Position numbers and translations under genes: made by a program. A DNA stretch of 64,000 bases, from assembly GCA_001600635.1 (NCBI GenBank), contig BCKL01000015.1:448360-512359 (forward strand), in the 5' to 3' direction. Under the pieces are notes generated by a model. The model was not told where the DNA came from, searched no databases, and saw only the letters and a program-made list of their open reading frames with translations. Of this stretch, positions 10,532 to 22,163 are shown piece by piece. Source of the stretch: Leucosporidium creatinivorum. Its lineage: Eukaryota > Basidiomycota > Microbotryomycetes > Leucosporidiales > Leucosporidiaceae. Within the stretch, counting starts at the first letter, position 1; each line of letters begins with the position of its first letter.

Positions 10532-13531
10532 TCAAGCATTTATGGCGAGGCTACTGAGCAACTGCTTCTCAGCCTCGGCGTCGACCTCAGTCTCGACCTC
10601 GTCATCCGAATCCTCGCCTGCTCGGCGAAGCTTGAAGCCGGTGGGGTGAGGAGTGGTGTAAGGAGTCGATTGGACGCGACTGAAGCTGAGGTTTTGCGCT
10701 TTCTTCTTGCTGAGGCGGTACGAGACTTCGTGGACCTGTAAGAAAGCATGCCGGTCAGCCTCGAACGAGAACGCCGAGCGAGAAAGCGCCGACGCACGAG
10801 CTCGGGCCAGACAAACTCCTGCTCGCCCTTCTTGTACACGGGGAAGTCCTTCCACTTGAGCGGTCCCATCTCGTCGAGCTCCTCCGTCGTCGCGGTGTCC
10901 TCGTCGAGTCCGCCGAGTTTGAGGATGGCGCGAAGAGCGGCAACTCCTTGAGGGTTCATCTTGAGCTCGAAGGGTGCCTCGTCTGCTCCGAGGTGAAGTG
11001 CGAGAGGAAAGGGGACGGCGAACCAGCGAGGGCAGTGAGTGTTCTCGTCGTAAAGGGTGCCGAGGAAGAAGGAGGTGATTTTGGAGAAGAAGGTGTCGTC
11101 ATATTCGGTCTCGGGGTAGTCGCTCGAGTCGGTGGAGAGCTTGCGAAGGGGGGTGTCAGTGGTGGCGGAAAGTATGATCCTGATGGCTTCCACGCGGCTC
11201 GTCTCGCGGGAAGTGGCGACCTCCTCCAAAATATCGGCGAGCTTCCCCTCCCAAGCTTCCTCGTCGAGCGAAGGTTGCGCAAGCTCGGCTTCATCATCAT
11301 CGGACAAAATGACGCGCTTGAACTTGTCCAGCTTGATGGGTTGAGGGGCGCCCTTCTTGGCCCCTTCGGTCGTTTCGGCGCCCGTTTGCGAACCTTCGGC
11401 GGTGTCTTCCTCGACGCCGACATCCTCCTCGGGAGTAGGATCGAGCTCCCAGAACGGCCTGACGGAGGACAGGTCGAGGAACGTCCTGAAGGGAGGGAAG
11501 GCGGACCACTCGACGGTCTCCTTCTCCTCGACGTCGCGAAGCTCGTCGTACTTGTCGCGGAGAAGAGCGATGCGGGAGGCCTGGCGGACGGTGAGTGCTG
11601 TGAGGCGAGCCTGCTCTCGATCCTCCGCCTCAGTCTTGTCGACGAAGGCGTTTACGGCTTCGCGGATCGCGAGCCAACCTGCGCGATTCGTCAAGAGCTC
11701 GGCTCAGCAAACGACTCCCTCGGTGGAGGAAGAGGGTGAGCTCACCAGCGGGATCATCCTTGGGAGGCTTATCAGGTGCTGCGATGGAAGCGGAAAGCCT
11801 GGAGCTCCACTGATTCGCGCGGTTGTAGCTGCGCGGAGCGCTTGATGTCAGCGAAGTTCTTGTCGCCGAGCAACGACGAGCCGCACTCTTCTTCAGACCA
11901 GCCGATCTCGAGGAGATCCTGCCTTGCTCTTGAAGCGAAAGTGTTGAAAGGCGTTTCAGTACGCTTCTTCACAGCGATGAAGCTTGGACACTCACTGCTC
12001 GACCCTCTCATCCTCAGCTCGCTGCTTCCTCTTCAGCTCGCGCTCATTCTCCTCAATCCTCGCGATGTACTCGCGCTGGCTGTACTCGGACAAGGCGGTG
12101 AAGAGCTTATCCCTCTCCTGCGATGGGGCGAGATGAGATTCAGCGCGCCGACAAGCTGAAGGCGAGCTCAGAGGAACTCACCCTGCGATGGCCGAGAGCC
12201 CACTTCTCCTTCGCGGCGACGTAGTGCTTGACATGCTCAGAATGAGGAGTGTCGGGATCAATGGACGACGAGCCGGCTGCCGAGGCGCGACGAGTGCGAC
12301 TACCGCTGGTGCGGAGAGCGAGGAGAGCGCGTTGCTCGGACTCGACTTCGTCGGCGTCTTGCAGCTCCAGCAGCTCGGAATTGACCGTGTCGAGGTCTTC
12401 GCTCCTGTAGTAAGCTATTATGAGGGCTCGTTAACGATTGCTATTGAAGAGAAGGAGCCGAGAGAGGACGCACTGGTGACCCTCCCGCGCCAAGAGTGAG
12501 GGCGGTGGTTGACTGAGGAAGGGCTCGTCAGCGTCTGCTGAGGCGATGCCCGCGAGACAGTAACTCACTGAGGATCTGAGGAACGCATTTGGTGGTTTCA
12601 GCATGCAGACCGAGCTTCTTGACGTCCTTCTCCTTGACGAGACTGCGAAACGCCGAAGTGCGGTTGTCAGCGAGGCTCGCTCACAGATGGAAGCGAGAAG
12701 CCTACATGAGCGAGCGGCAGGGCTTGCAGAGGATGAATCCCGACTCGATATCACGCTCAGCGTTGTCCGTGTGGCAGCGCTGTAACACTGAGAGTTAGCC
12801 GAGCGTCTCGGGGTCGAGCTGAGTCGAGCGCCGAAGGACTTACGTGGCAGTCAATTCGGCCGAAAAGCAGCACAGCGTATTGTATTTCGCTCAAAGGCAA
12901 GTACTTGAGCTTCGGAAGGCCAGCGTTGACGCGCGAGGCGATCCAGACGGAGCGCGCCGAGCGAGCGAGTAGGAAGTTGCGGAAGAGACGAGCCGTACGA
13001 GCGAGTTGAAGGAGGGTGGCAGGAGGGAGGTGCTTGCAGATCTGTTGGATCGATGCTAGGTCAGCTTACACGTCTTCCCACACTCTCAACTGCAACCCAC
13101 TCACCACCTCGGCGAGGACATCAAGCGGGCAGGCGAGGAAGGCTTCGAGCCGCCCCTTCTCGTGAGCAGGCTGCTCTTCGGCTTCCTCGGCAGCGTCCTC
13201 CTCAACAGCTTCGTCTTCCGAGTGACTCGACTCGGCAGCTTTCTGCGCAGCGACACGCGCCTTCTTCTTCGCTCGTCCGCCTGACGCGTCGCAAGTCAGC
13301 TCTCGCCGTCCAGCGCTTCCGTATGTAGTGTAGCAGGCGGCACTCACTCTGCTTGCTCGACTCTTCCCCTCCCGCCTTGACGACCTTAGAAGTAGCGCGC
13401 TTGCTCCTCCTCGTCGCGTCCGTCTGAGTCGGTTCGGCCTGTAGCTCTTGCTGGTCCATGTCGATGTCGCTGTCGACTTCCGAGTAGGTCGCTCTGCTAT
13501 TGCTGGTACTCTTACTGCGCGTGTTGGGCAT
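10532..13531 (-). CDS. F-box-like protein with CxxC...CxxC segment (basidiomycete-specific family)
   Basis: About eleven exons on the minus strand, ATG at 13531 and stop at 10532. A Lys/Arg- and acid-rich N-terminus leads into an F-box-like stretch: CPLDVLAEV joined to ICKHLPPATLLQLARTARLF. It continues FLLARSARSVWIASR and a putative zinc-binding part built by splicing, DCHRCHTDN ... ILCKPC. A long helical middle (residues rich in E, K and R) and a conserved C-terminal domain (SSVRPFWELD, YPETEYDDTFFSKITSFF) follow. Frame continuity required an atypical GTGCGG donor before YNRANQW. F-box proteins recruit substrates to SCF ubiquitin ligases through Skp1. The target is unknown. The gene starting beyond the right edge (61906-64000) is a clear paralogue, sharing SSVRP(F/L)W and FFSK(I/L)TS. 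Confidence 0.75.
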
Positions 13532-13859
13532 CACGAGAAGAGATCAGATGGCGAGCAAGTTGTGGCAGAAGTGAGAGATGAGTCGGCTCGTTTGAGCCGA
13601 AGGTCGAGCGTTTCGCAGATCGCTTGAAGTGGTCACGGTGGGGCCCTTGAGGCGCAGAAGAACGTACAGGTAACGATTCTCCCGTCTATAACAGCTCAGA
13701 GCGCGCCAGCGACGATCTCGGCGATGCTTGACCTTCGCCGAGCACGGGCGAATCGCCTCGACGTTCTGCTGCCACCATTACGATAAGACAAAGCGCACAA
13801 ATCAGCGCCGATTAATTCCACGTATTCATACAGCATGAACGTCCTTCCGAGAAGAGCCT
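13532..13859. other. Intergenic interval upstream of the F-box-like gene
   Basis: It contains the promoter of the minus-strand F-box-like gene and the 3' untranslated part of VTC4. I see no gene or repeat here. Confidence 0.5.
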
Positions 13860-16800
13860 CTAGAAACCGGCCTTGAGCCTCAGCGAGAAGTTGACGATGA
13901 CGGCGAGAAGTAGGACACCGCAGAGGACACTAGGGCCGAACCAATCGTGGTAGTTGACGGCTTCGCGATTCCTGTGGGGCGTGAAGGGGTCAGCAACGAG
14001 TCAGCGAGGAGGAAGAAAGCAGCGACGAGACGAACCGGATCTTCTTGACACGCCAGACGTAGGTGTATCCAGTGTAGAGGAGTGACATGAGAGCGACGGT
14101 GGTGAAGGAGGCGGCGGCGGCGAGGGCGACGTCATCTGTAGCAGTGTGAGGGGTCAGCTTAAGCTCGGCGGAAGCAAGATGGCGGGACGTACCGTGAGGG
14201 TCGGCGTAAGAGAGGATTCCGATTCCGATGGCACTGACGACGACGCTGAACTCGACCCATGAGAGAGCTAAGAGACAAAGGAGGTCAGTCTGAGCTCAAG
14301 GGAGTGAAGAATCAAAGTGCTCACTTGTCCGCTCGTTCGCGTAGAAGACCTTGGGCTCGACGCGGACGGGAATGGCGATCCGCTTTCCGGCCTGCGCGCG
14401 GAAGGAGGAGACGTACTCGACACGTCCCGGTCGGAGCGAGATGCCCGAAGGGTTGAGAGTATCCTGTCCCTCGGCCGCCTCGTTCAGTCCACGATCCCGC
14501 TCCGTCTCGTACTTGGAATCGAGCAGCTTGCTCAAGTTGGCCGGAGTAAGCTTGGGGAAGATCTCCTGCAGCTTGGCGGCGGCCTTGTTGGGTGCACTGG
14601 CGTCGAGCTTGCCGGCGTTCTGGTCGCGGTAGGCCTTGGCCTCTGCGGCGGCTTGCGCTGGAAGGTCGACCCATCCGGCCTCGTCGTTGGTCATGGCGTG
14701 GTGGTGGTTCTCTTCGCCGTCCTCGTCATCCGAGACGGGCTCGGTGTAGCCGGTAAGGTCGGCGGTGTCGCCCGAGGCGGTCTCGGAAGGGGAGTGGGTA
14801 GGAGAAGCGGAGTGGGAGTTGACGGGGCGCTGGATTTGAGCTTTGCGAGTAGCAGGCTTGCGGATGTCGGTCCTGTAGAAGGAAGAGGGATTAGCCAGGA
14901 GCCTAGAGAAGAGCTCGAGGGGCGCCTACTCCATCTGAGGAAGCCAGAAGGGGACGAGGTCGACGCGGTTGGGAAGGAGGGTAGCACAGCCTGTAGAGTC
15001 GAGGCGAGTCAGCTCGAGCGCCCCCACGAACAGCTGAGCAGATCGACTCACCGTGAATGAACTTGGAAAACTTGGGAACAGCCTCGACGAGATGCGACGA
15101 GACGAGCTCGCGAACCCACTCTGGTGGCTCCTGACCCGCCTGAGTCTGCAGCTTGACCTCGAGAACACCATACGGGAAGAGCTCCTTATCGGAATCCTTG
15201 ACGCTGGGGAACGGCCAGTCGATGCCGCAGTCCGGTCGGCGCCAGTTCTCGCCAGAGCGGATGTCGCCGTCCCAGTTGTCCTCGCGGACGAGAGAGAGCT
15301 GAGTGTCGAATGAGATACGGACGCGAGCGTCGCCGGGAAGTTGGAAGGCGGTACGGTTGTAGAAGGTGCGCATGACTGTCGAGCGTACGGGGTCAGCTCG
15401 ATCTCGGCCTATGGTTCAGCGCCGAGGAAACCCACCAGGCCTCAGCTTCTTGATCCGAACGGCAGCCTGCACCTCCCTCGCCAGCTTGATCATCGACTCG
15501 ACCTCCTTCGCCGTCTTCTTGCCCTTCTTGAGTTGCGCCTCGAATGTCTCGTCCATGGTGTGCTTGCCCGAGAGGAAATCGTTGAGCAGCTCCTCCTTGA
15601 TGGGGAAGCGAGCCTTGACCGACTTCTCTCCAGTCCAATCCTCACGATGAGTCTTGCGCTCGACCTGTGCGTAGCGGAGGGGTCAGCTTTTGGCGAGTGA
15701 AGGGACGGCTGAGGGGGACTCACGAAGATGGTCTTGGCGTCCATGCCTCCGTACCAACGCATGCGAATAGCCTCGGCACCCTCAGTCTTCTCGAGACGAC
15801 CGAGGTAGAGATCGAGGTTCTCGTTGTCGAAGTAAGAAGATGAGACGGCGGCATCGGCCTGCTCGAAGGGCTTCTCGGGGTCGAACACTGCAGAGGGAGT
15901 TCGGTCAGCTATCAATCGTATCGTAGCTGAGCGAGCGTCGACTCACCGAGAACGGGAAGGTGCTTGAGTATGACGAGCTTGAGCTGAACGTAATTGTCGG
16001 GGTGGACCCAGTACTTGGTCGTCTGCCTGACGAAGGCGTTCTGGGATCCTCCAGCGCTCGAATCACCCATGACGGGGTGTCCTCGGGTGCGCACGAGGTT
16101 GTACAGCCTCGAGAGTTGGACGATGATGGCATCCTGGAGGGGCGAGACAAGTCAGCTTGGGTCCGTGAGGCTGGACAGAGCAGCTACGCACGTAGTTCTC
16201 CTTGTAAAAGGGACGCTTGTCGAGGTACTCCCTCATGAACTGTCCACGAAGAGCAAAGCCGGTACGCTTGTCCTGCGAGAGGTGAGAGCCGAGAGCGCCG
16301 GATTAGCGAGCTGTCGAGCTGCAGAGAAGCATATCGAGCGCCAGATCCACAGCTTACGTGTTTCTTGACAATCTTGACGAATCCGGTGTAGTTGAGATGC
16401 GAGAAGTGACCTGCGAAAGAGCGAATCAGCTCCCAGCTCCCCCGGCGCCCACCCCAGCTCGACTCACCAAGGTCATGGACATCGGCGATAACGTTGGCCA
16501 AATCCTCCTCCAGATCAACAAAACGATCCTCGAACTCGTCGTCCGTCTCGTCGTCGCTAGCATCCGTGTCGGCGGGGTCTCCTCCCTCCGAAGTTGAAGG
16601 AGTGGGAGGAGCGGCGGCGTCGGCTTGGGCGATGAGGTCCTTGACTTCCGTCTCGTACTCGGTAATCTTGTCGGTCAACTCCTTCATCTATAGTCGGCGG
16701 AGAGTATCAGCTTCGTGCAAAAGGCGCGTCATGGCAGAGGCAGCGAGCGCCGAGATATCGCCTGCCCGTCTGCAGGGCTCATCTCGGCCCACTGAGCTCT

Positions 16801-17463
16801 TGTAGATGACTCTAAAGCTCACCTTGTTCTCCTGGAACTTGACGACCTTGTCCAACTCTCCCTCGAGGGCTGTGGGGCGGAGCACAGGGTCAGTTTCAAT
16901 TGCGTGGGTTCGTCGTGAAGAGTAGAACACACCCTTGATGAAATCTGCCTCGTCTACATCATCCCACGCATGCCTTGCTTGACGGTCCTTGACGAATCGC
17001 TTGAGTCCCGAGTCTGTAGGTTGAACGAGAGCTCCGTTAGCGGATAGCGCTTGGGCAGTTGGAGCAACAGCTGTAGGGTGGCTGGCGGTGTAGCGATGTG
17101 CTACAGCAGGGGCAGACTCCTTGTTGCTCTTGCTCGGCGAAGAAGAGCCACTCACAATCAATCTGTAGACGAGCAATCGCGATGCCAAACGAGAGGGGGT
17201 TAGCGCCTGATCCGAGCGCTATGGCAGACAGCTGCACCAGAGCAGAGAAGTGAGACTCGCGTAGCTGCTGGCCCAGTCTTGATCTGCAGGTGAGTAGATA
17301 GTCTGAGAGTCAGCTTCAACGGGCAGGACGGGCGCGCACGAGGGGTTGAGCTCGAGACGACGTACACAGGGCGTCTTTGATGGCCGCTCCGACTGTAGGG
17401 GAGCAGAGAGCATTAGTAGAGCTATGTAGAAGCTCCAGAGCGATGTAAGATCGTACACTTCAT
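13860..17463 (-). CDS. VTC4: Vacuolar transporter chaperone 4, polyphosphate polymerase
   Basis: VTC4 makes inorganic polyphosphate from ATP at the vacuolar membrane and moves it into the lumen, under control of inositol pyrophosphates sensed by its SPX domain. The 5' end is split into tiny exons: 17457-17463 (7 nt), 17366-17392 (27), 17261-17283 (23), 17156-17162 (7), then 16933-17013. Joined they read [15 protein letters not shown]...YIDYSGLKRF, the SPX start; the third exon ends at a GC donor. Further exons give [16 protein letters not shown], the VTC core [47 protein letters not shown] (catalytic Lys), [16 protein letters not shown] and EVKLQTQAG. The DUF202-type membrane end ([17 protein letters not shown] onward) has three hydrophobic spans and stops at 13860. 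It appears intact. Confidence 0.93.
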
Positions 17464-18197
17464 CGTTCTCTGTGAAAGCCGAGATAGCGCAAGAAGTAGA
17501 CCAGCGTGAGCGACTCCGGCTTGCGAAGTACCAGCTCTGTATAAGCTCACCTGTAGTGCTCGGCTGGTAAGAGCGTAGAAGGAGATCTGAGCGTAACAGC
17601 AAGAGCTCAACAAGCAACGCTCTCAACTCTGTCCCTTCACAGTGCCTTCGCTTTCCCCCCGCCTGCGCTTCGCGGAAAGAACGTGGGCTGGTGGCCTGTC
17701 GGCGAGATCTGCAGATAGGAGCAGGGAGCTGCTGCAGACGGGATATGAAGCTACAGATATAGAATGTTGCCAGAACACAGCACCTCTTCGCGTCGGAGGC
17801 GAACGCTCAAGAGCCGAGGGGTCATCGCCGAGCCCAGTTCGTTCGCGAGGCAGGAGGCTCTCGCTAAGAGCCGGAGCCCGGAGGCGAGCTTACCAACGAC
17901 TAAGCGATCTACGAGCCGAGTGTAGATCACTTGTGCAAGGTCGTGCTGATGGTCAGCGCAGCGCCAGAAGCAGCTACTCGAGCATGCTCGGAACGGGCGC
18001 CGAGTTGTCCTTCAAATTCGACATCCTCGAAGCGCAGGCTAGCTGCAGGGCAGCAGAAGCGAGCTCTCGACGAGATCAGATGAATAGATCTTGCAAATTA
18101 CCCGTCTATGCTCTTTGGCCCGAGCAGCCTTTCCTGGCGCTTTCTCGCCCTCCAAGCCCCACCGCATCCCCACCACCGCCGTAGTTGAATCAAACGG
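17464..18197. promoter_or_regulatory. VTC4 upstream region and 3' flank of the FPP synthase gene
   Basis: This 734-nt interval lies upstream of VTC4 (minus) and downstream of the FPP synthase (minus). A plus-strand open frame at 17642-18184 has Arg/Ser-rich composition without domain signal, and I regard it as chance. A 7-bp perfect inverted repeat, GATCTAC/GTAGATC with a 9-nt loop, sits at 17906-17928. A CTACAG occurs at 17751-17756. Confidence 0.45.
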
Positions 18198-19979
18198 CTA
18201 TTTACTGCGCTTGTATACTTTGGCTGTGGAAAGAGACAACCCAAGCATCAGCAGCAGCTCTCCTCGTTCTATAGCGCTCTCCTCGCTCTCCTCGCGCGCC
18301 GCACCAGCCTCAAACTCACCCAAGAACGACGTAAACACCTCCCTCTTCAATCCCTCCTCCCCTTGCTCCGGGATGGACTCGATCAAAGCGTTGATACGCT
18401 TGTACGAATCGGCCTCGTACTGCTCGAACCGAGCTGGTAGCTCGAGCTCGAGGTAGACGGCCTTGACAGCCGCTTCGCAGGTGGAGGACTTCTGGCCATA
18501 GTTGTCCTGTGGTGGTGGAATGGCGCAGTGGTGGATCGGAGAGAGGGGAGGCGGAGAGCGATGGGAATAGGCGCGAGGTTTTTGAGAGGGGGGGAAGGAA
18601 GCGGAGTTGAGGTGGGCGATGGAAAGGAACAAGGAGATTGGAAGCGAAAGAAGGATCAGCACCGCTCCTTACCAGCGAGCCCAACTTCAGAAACTCACAT
18701 CAAGCACCTTCCTCTGCTCGGGGCTAGCAATTCCAATCGCCGTGTTGATAAGCCATCCGCACTTGTTGTCCAAGATGTCGGTACCAATCTTTCCAATCTG
18801 CTCGGGCTTGCCATAGCAATCGAGGTAGTCGTCCTGGACTTGGAAGTACTCGCCGAGGGGGAGGAGGATGTCGAGCGCCTTCTTGTACGAGGCCTCATTG
18901 GTGACGCCCGACATTTGCATGGCGAGGGCCACGGGGAGGTAGAAGGAGTAGAAGGCCGTCTTGTAGACGACGATGAGGTGGTGCCTGCAGAGCGCGATGA
19001 TTAGCGAGGCGCTCGGCGCTGCCGGGTCAAGCGTCAAAGGAAGCCACTCACTTGTCGAGGGAGAACTTGCTGAGGTCGACAGAGTCTTCCGGGGCGGTGA
19101 TGAGGTCGATAAGCTGTCCCATCTCGGTCTGGAAGGTGGTCTGCAAGGAGCGAAAGGGGAGAAAAGGTCAGCTCCGAGCTCGACAACGGCATAAAAGTGT
19201 CGGCTCACCTCGTGGAAGATCTCGAGAAGGTCGACGTAGTACTTCTCCTGACGGAAGTGCTTCTTGAGAAGGAAGTAGATGGCCGCCTCGAGCATGAACG
19301 AGTCGTTGATGGCGATGTTGCCGACGTTCTCCTGCGGATGTGACATTCTGCAGGTCAGCAAATGGCTCTCACACCTTGACACCGAGCTCAGAGTCGGCGC
19401 AACTCACGACCTTGTACCAGCAAGGCTGACCGCGACGGGTGATGGACTGATCCATCATGTCGTCGGCGACGAGGAAGTAGGCCTGGAGCTGTACCGCAGG
19501 AACGCGTCCCGAGACATCGGATTAGCTGCCTGCTACCGTACGAGCACCCTTCTGCCCTCCTACATCCAGCGAAACGACGTACGAGCTCAATGCACCATCC
19601 GAGAATCGCCGCGCGCTTGTACTCGTCATCAGTAAGCTCGGAGCCCTTGAGGATCTGCACAGTGTCGACGACAGAAATACCACGATTGAGCTTGCCTACA
19701 GAACAGCAGCGAAACGAGGTTAGCGGAGCTGAGCTAGCATTCGAGTCGAACAAAGCGCGTTGAGCTGCTACGAACCTCCGGGGGTGTTGTGGTCGAGGTT
19801 CTGTAGCAGAGCAGCGTGAGTAGAGCTCTCTAGGACGATATGAGCTGGATACTCACCTTCTTGAACCACGAGACGGCATCGGCGGGCATCTTCTCTCCCT
19901 CGAGGTAGGCGACGAGCTCGTCACGAAGGGGTCCCCAAACGCCGAGGAAGCGCTCTCGTGCAGAAGCTGTGATGGACAT
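18198..19979 (-). CDS. ERG20: Farnesyl pyrophosphate synthase
   Basis: It condenses DMAPP/GPP with IPP to make farnesyl diphosphate for sterols, quinones, dolichol and carotenoids. The ATG at 19979 begins [13 protein letters not shown]. Exon 1 is 19857-19979; exon 2 is only 25 nt (19777-19801), encoding NLDHNTPGG, and joins to [12 protein letters not shown] exactly as in the family. The first Asp-rich motif is [15 protein letters not shown], the second [14 protein letters not shown]. The C-terminus looks odd if read through ([10 protein letters not shown]), but a final intron with donor GTGAGT at about 18319 joins FL to KVYKRSK, matching the classical basic end, with stop at 18198-18200. Length about 350 residues fits. 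Lower-isoprenoid supply for carotenoid-type pigments is plausible but not shown here. Confidence 0.93.
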
Positions 19980-20375
19980 GATGTAGCGAGGTGAAGAGTA
20001 GCAGGCGAAGACGGAGAAAGGGGAGCGGCGCCGAATTTCGACCTGAGAGCTTCGACGCGCCCGGGCCTCTTCATCTCCAACGTTAACCTGCTTCGCAAGG
20101 CTGCTTCAGAGCAGCCTGATGTTCTCATGCAGCATACTTTGACGCTGCTGCTCTTCATGACGCTCCAAAGCTTCTCGTTGCCGACTCGACATTCCTCCCT
20201 TTCTCCTTCTCTTCGCTGCTTTGCCAGCTCTGCAGGTCGACCGAGAGTCGGTTCTCCACGTCGACGCCTACGAGGAACCTACACTACCGTTTGCGCGTTC
20301 CACGAACTGTCCAGCTGCCTCGGGCGCCTCTAGGCTCCGCTCGGCGCTGCAGCCTGAGGCCCTGAGCCGGAGCTC
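19980..20375. other. Intergenic interval between FPP synthase and Cys-rich cluster
   Basis: Holds the FPP synthase promoter. I see no supported gene. Upstream exons of the dead Cys-rich copy may have been here but are no longer recognisable. Confidence 0.4.
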
Positions 20376-20737
20376 GGAGCTGCTCTCCAGTCTGGAGGGT
20401 CAACCACTTCTACGCAGGGTGCTCTAGTGGTGTGCGGGTGATTGGAGAGGAGACGGTGGACCTTTCATGAAGTGCGAGATGAGGGTGAGTGGCGTTGACT
20501 ACTTGCGGTCTTCGCCGAAGCTGACTGGTCGATCCTCCGACAATGTAATGCTGGCCTTCATCTTTCACCGGCGGAGAAGCCTGTGACTTGTTGTAAAGCG
20601 GTGAGCTTGTTTTCATTTCGCTTTCAGCCTCTGCTTCTCTCGTTCGGCGCTGACCATTCGGCGATGTTCAACTCGGCAGGGGTACCGCTTTAATGCTTCT
20701 GGTGTTTGCTGCCAAGTCCGCCGACGGGAAACAGTGA
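20376..20737 (+). pseudogene. Degenerate third copy of the Cys-rich secreted protein gene (3' exons only)
   Basis: Remnants of the last four exons of the neighbouring tandem genes can be followed in order. At about 20376-20416 is a degraded version of the block that reads CPVPLAGGYATCR in the intact copy. At about 20462-20485 MKCEMR precedes a GTGAGT donor, matching NKCDFK/NRCEFK. At about 20546-20600 TNAGLHLSP-like DNA leads into SPAEKPVTCCKA plus GTGAGC. At 20680-20737 a terminal exon reads GYRFNASGVC, then one extra C breaks the frame before the KSADGKQ-stop that the other copies have as KSTDGKQ/KSTDGRQ. The 5' exons are gone. It is therefore an older dead member of the tandem array. Confidence 0.7.
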
Positions 20738-20964
20738 CTCTGTAGCATCCTCGTCTGCACTACAACGTCTCAAGTGGACGAGAGAGCTCTACGAGGACGA
20801 GATCGGCCTCGGCGGTGCCTCCTCGGCTCTGGACTCTCACATCTCCCACGGTCGAGGAGCGGGAAGGATCAAGAATCACCTGCTGAGCGCTGATGGCCCA
20901 TGAAGCATGTTTCGAAATGGTCTGCGTCTTCCTCCTCTCCCTTCGTTCCACCACTTGTCTCCCA

Positions 20965-22099
20965 ATGCTCGCCGCCTTCGCTCTCGCCTCGTTCTCCCTC
21001 TTTGCCTCAGCCTCAGCCGTCACCGTCCCAGCCGTAGCCCCAGACGGTCGTCTCTCCTACTCATACATCACAGCTGCGTACTGCAACGAGCTGCACGGCG
21101 TAAATGCAGGGTACGTTCCCGCGACGTCTCGCTTGGAGAACGACTACAAGGACCTCTACTGTGGATGCGCTCCTTCGGATGGCTCGATGGACGGAAGCTT
21201 CCCTTGCGCTGCAGCCACTGGAGCAGGGAAGCAGTTATACTGCCTGTCGAGCTATCAGGTGACGAAGTTCGGCTCGGCGAGCCCGAGCGTGGCGGATTGC
21301 GGCGTCTGTAGCAGGGTAGCGGGCTCTCCGGGTACTCGCAGTATCGTGTGAGTACATCAGACTGTGCTGTGGAGACTCCGTGGGCAGGGCTGAGCGTGGG
21401 CAGGGCTGAGCTCTTCCCGGCTCGGCTGTAGCTGTCAAGACTCCGAGGTGGGATTCAACGTCCTCACGAGCGGCTACTGTTCCAAGGATCGACCGCTGTA
21501 TCGTCTTGCGAATGGAGACTGTGACTGCTTAGCTGTAAGTCATCCTCCTCTGCGCCTCTGGTTCCCCTTCGTTCTTCTCGTCGCCGAACGCCGAGCCTCG
21601 GCGCATCCGCTGACGCCGTGGAATCTCAACAGACTGCACCGAGCGGAGCCAAGAAGTGCCCTGTACCACTTGCTGGAGGTTATGCAACATGCCGCTCAAC
21701 GTGAGCCTTGCATGTCGATTCACAGCTCAGCCGGCCTTTTCCTCATCTTTCGCACTTTTCATCCTAAACAGATACGAGCGATTCCTTGGCCGATCACAGC
21801 CCGACCTTGACAACGAAGTCCGATACATTGGCTCCCTCAACAAATGTGACTTCAAGGTGAGTTGGAGCTGCTTTCCTCGATTAAGCGAAACTTTGGCTGA
21901 CCCGCTGAGATTTCTCTGTCTGCAGTGCAACTCGGGACTTCATGCCTCTCCATCTGAGAAGCCCGTCACTTGCTGTCAAGCGGTGGGTAGCTGTCCTTAC
22001 GCCTGACCAGCATCGCCGAAGCTGACCTTCTCGGCAATCCAGGGCTATCGCTCGAACACGTCTGGCGTCTGCACCAAGTCTACCGATGGGAGACAATAG
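20965..22099 (+). CDS. Cys-rich secreted protein, tandem copy 1
   Basis: Six exons: 20965-21347, 21432-21534, 21633-21700, 21772-21856, 21926-21980, and a last exon ending TAG at 22097-22099. Total about 240 residues. Residues 1-18 (MLAAFALASFSLFASASA) are a signal peptide; an upstream in-frame ATG at 20893 is possible, but the chosen start aligns with copy 2. The mature part carries over 20 cysteines in a recurring pattern: AYCNELHG, YCGCAP, YCLSSY, DCGVCSRVAGSPGTR, CQDSE, GDCDCLA, CPVPLAGGYATCR, NKCDFKCNSGLHASP, EKPVTCC, GVCTKSTDG. I do not recognise a named family. Extracellular, disulfide-rich and possibly wall-associated or interaction-related is inference. Copy 2 lies 290 nt downstream in the same direction. 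Confidence 0.78.
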
Positions 22100-22163
22100 T
22101 AATGTGTCTCTTCCTTCTATGCTGCACATAGCAGTGAAGCAGCTCGTCCCTGCGAATCTCTGC

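Noticed and set aside
11772-12011. Apparent frameshift in the F-box-like gene before ARQDLLEIGW and before YNRANQW
   Set aside because: Both disappear when introns with acceptor TTCAAG and with donor GTGCGG are used. The frame is then continuous.
17642-18184. 180-codon plus-strand open frame upstream of VTC4
   Set aside because: Composition is Arg/Ser-rich without domain or signal features, and the interval must hold the VTC4 promoter. GC-rich DNA gives such frames by chance.
18198-18330. Abnormal C-terminus of FPP synthase ([11 protein letters not shown])
   Set aside because: This is a last intron read as coding. Splicing at GTGAGT restores the normal KVYKRSK ending.
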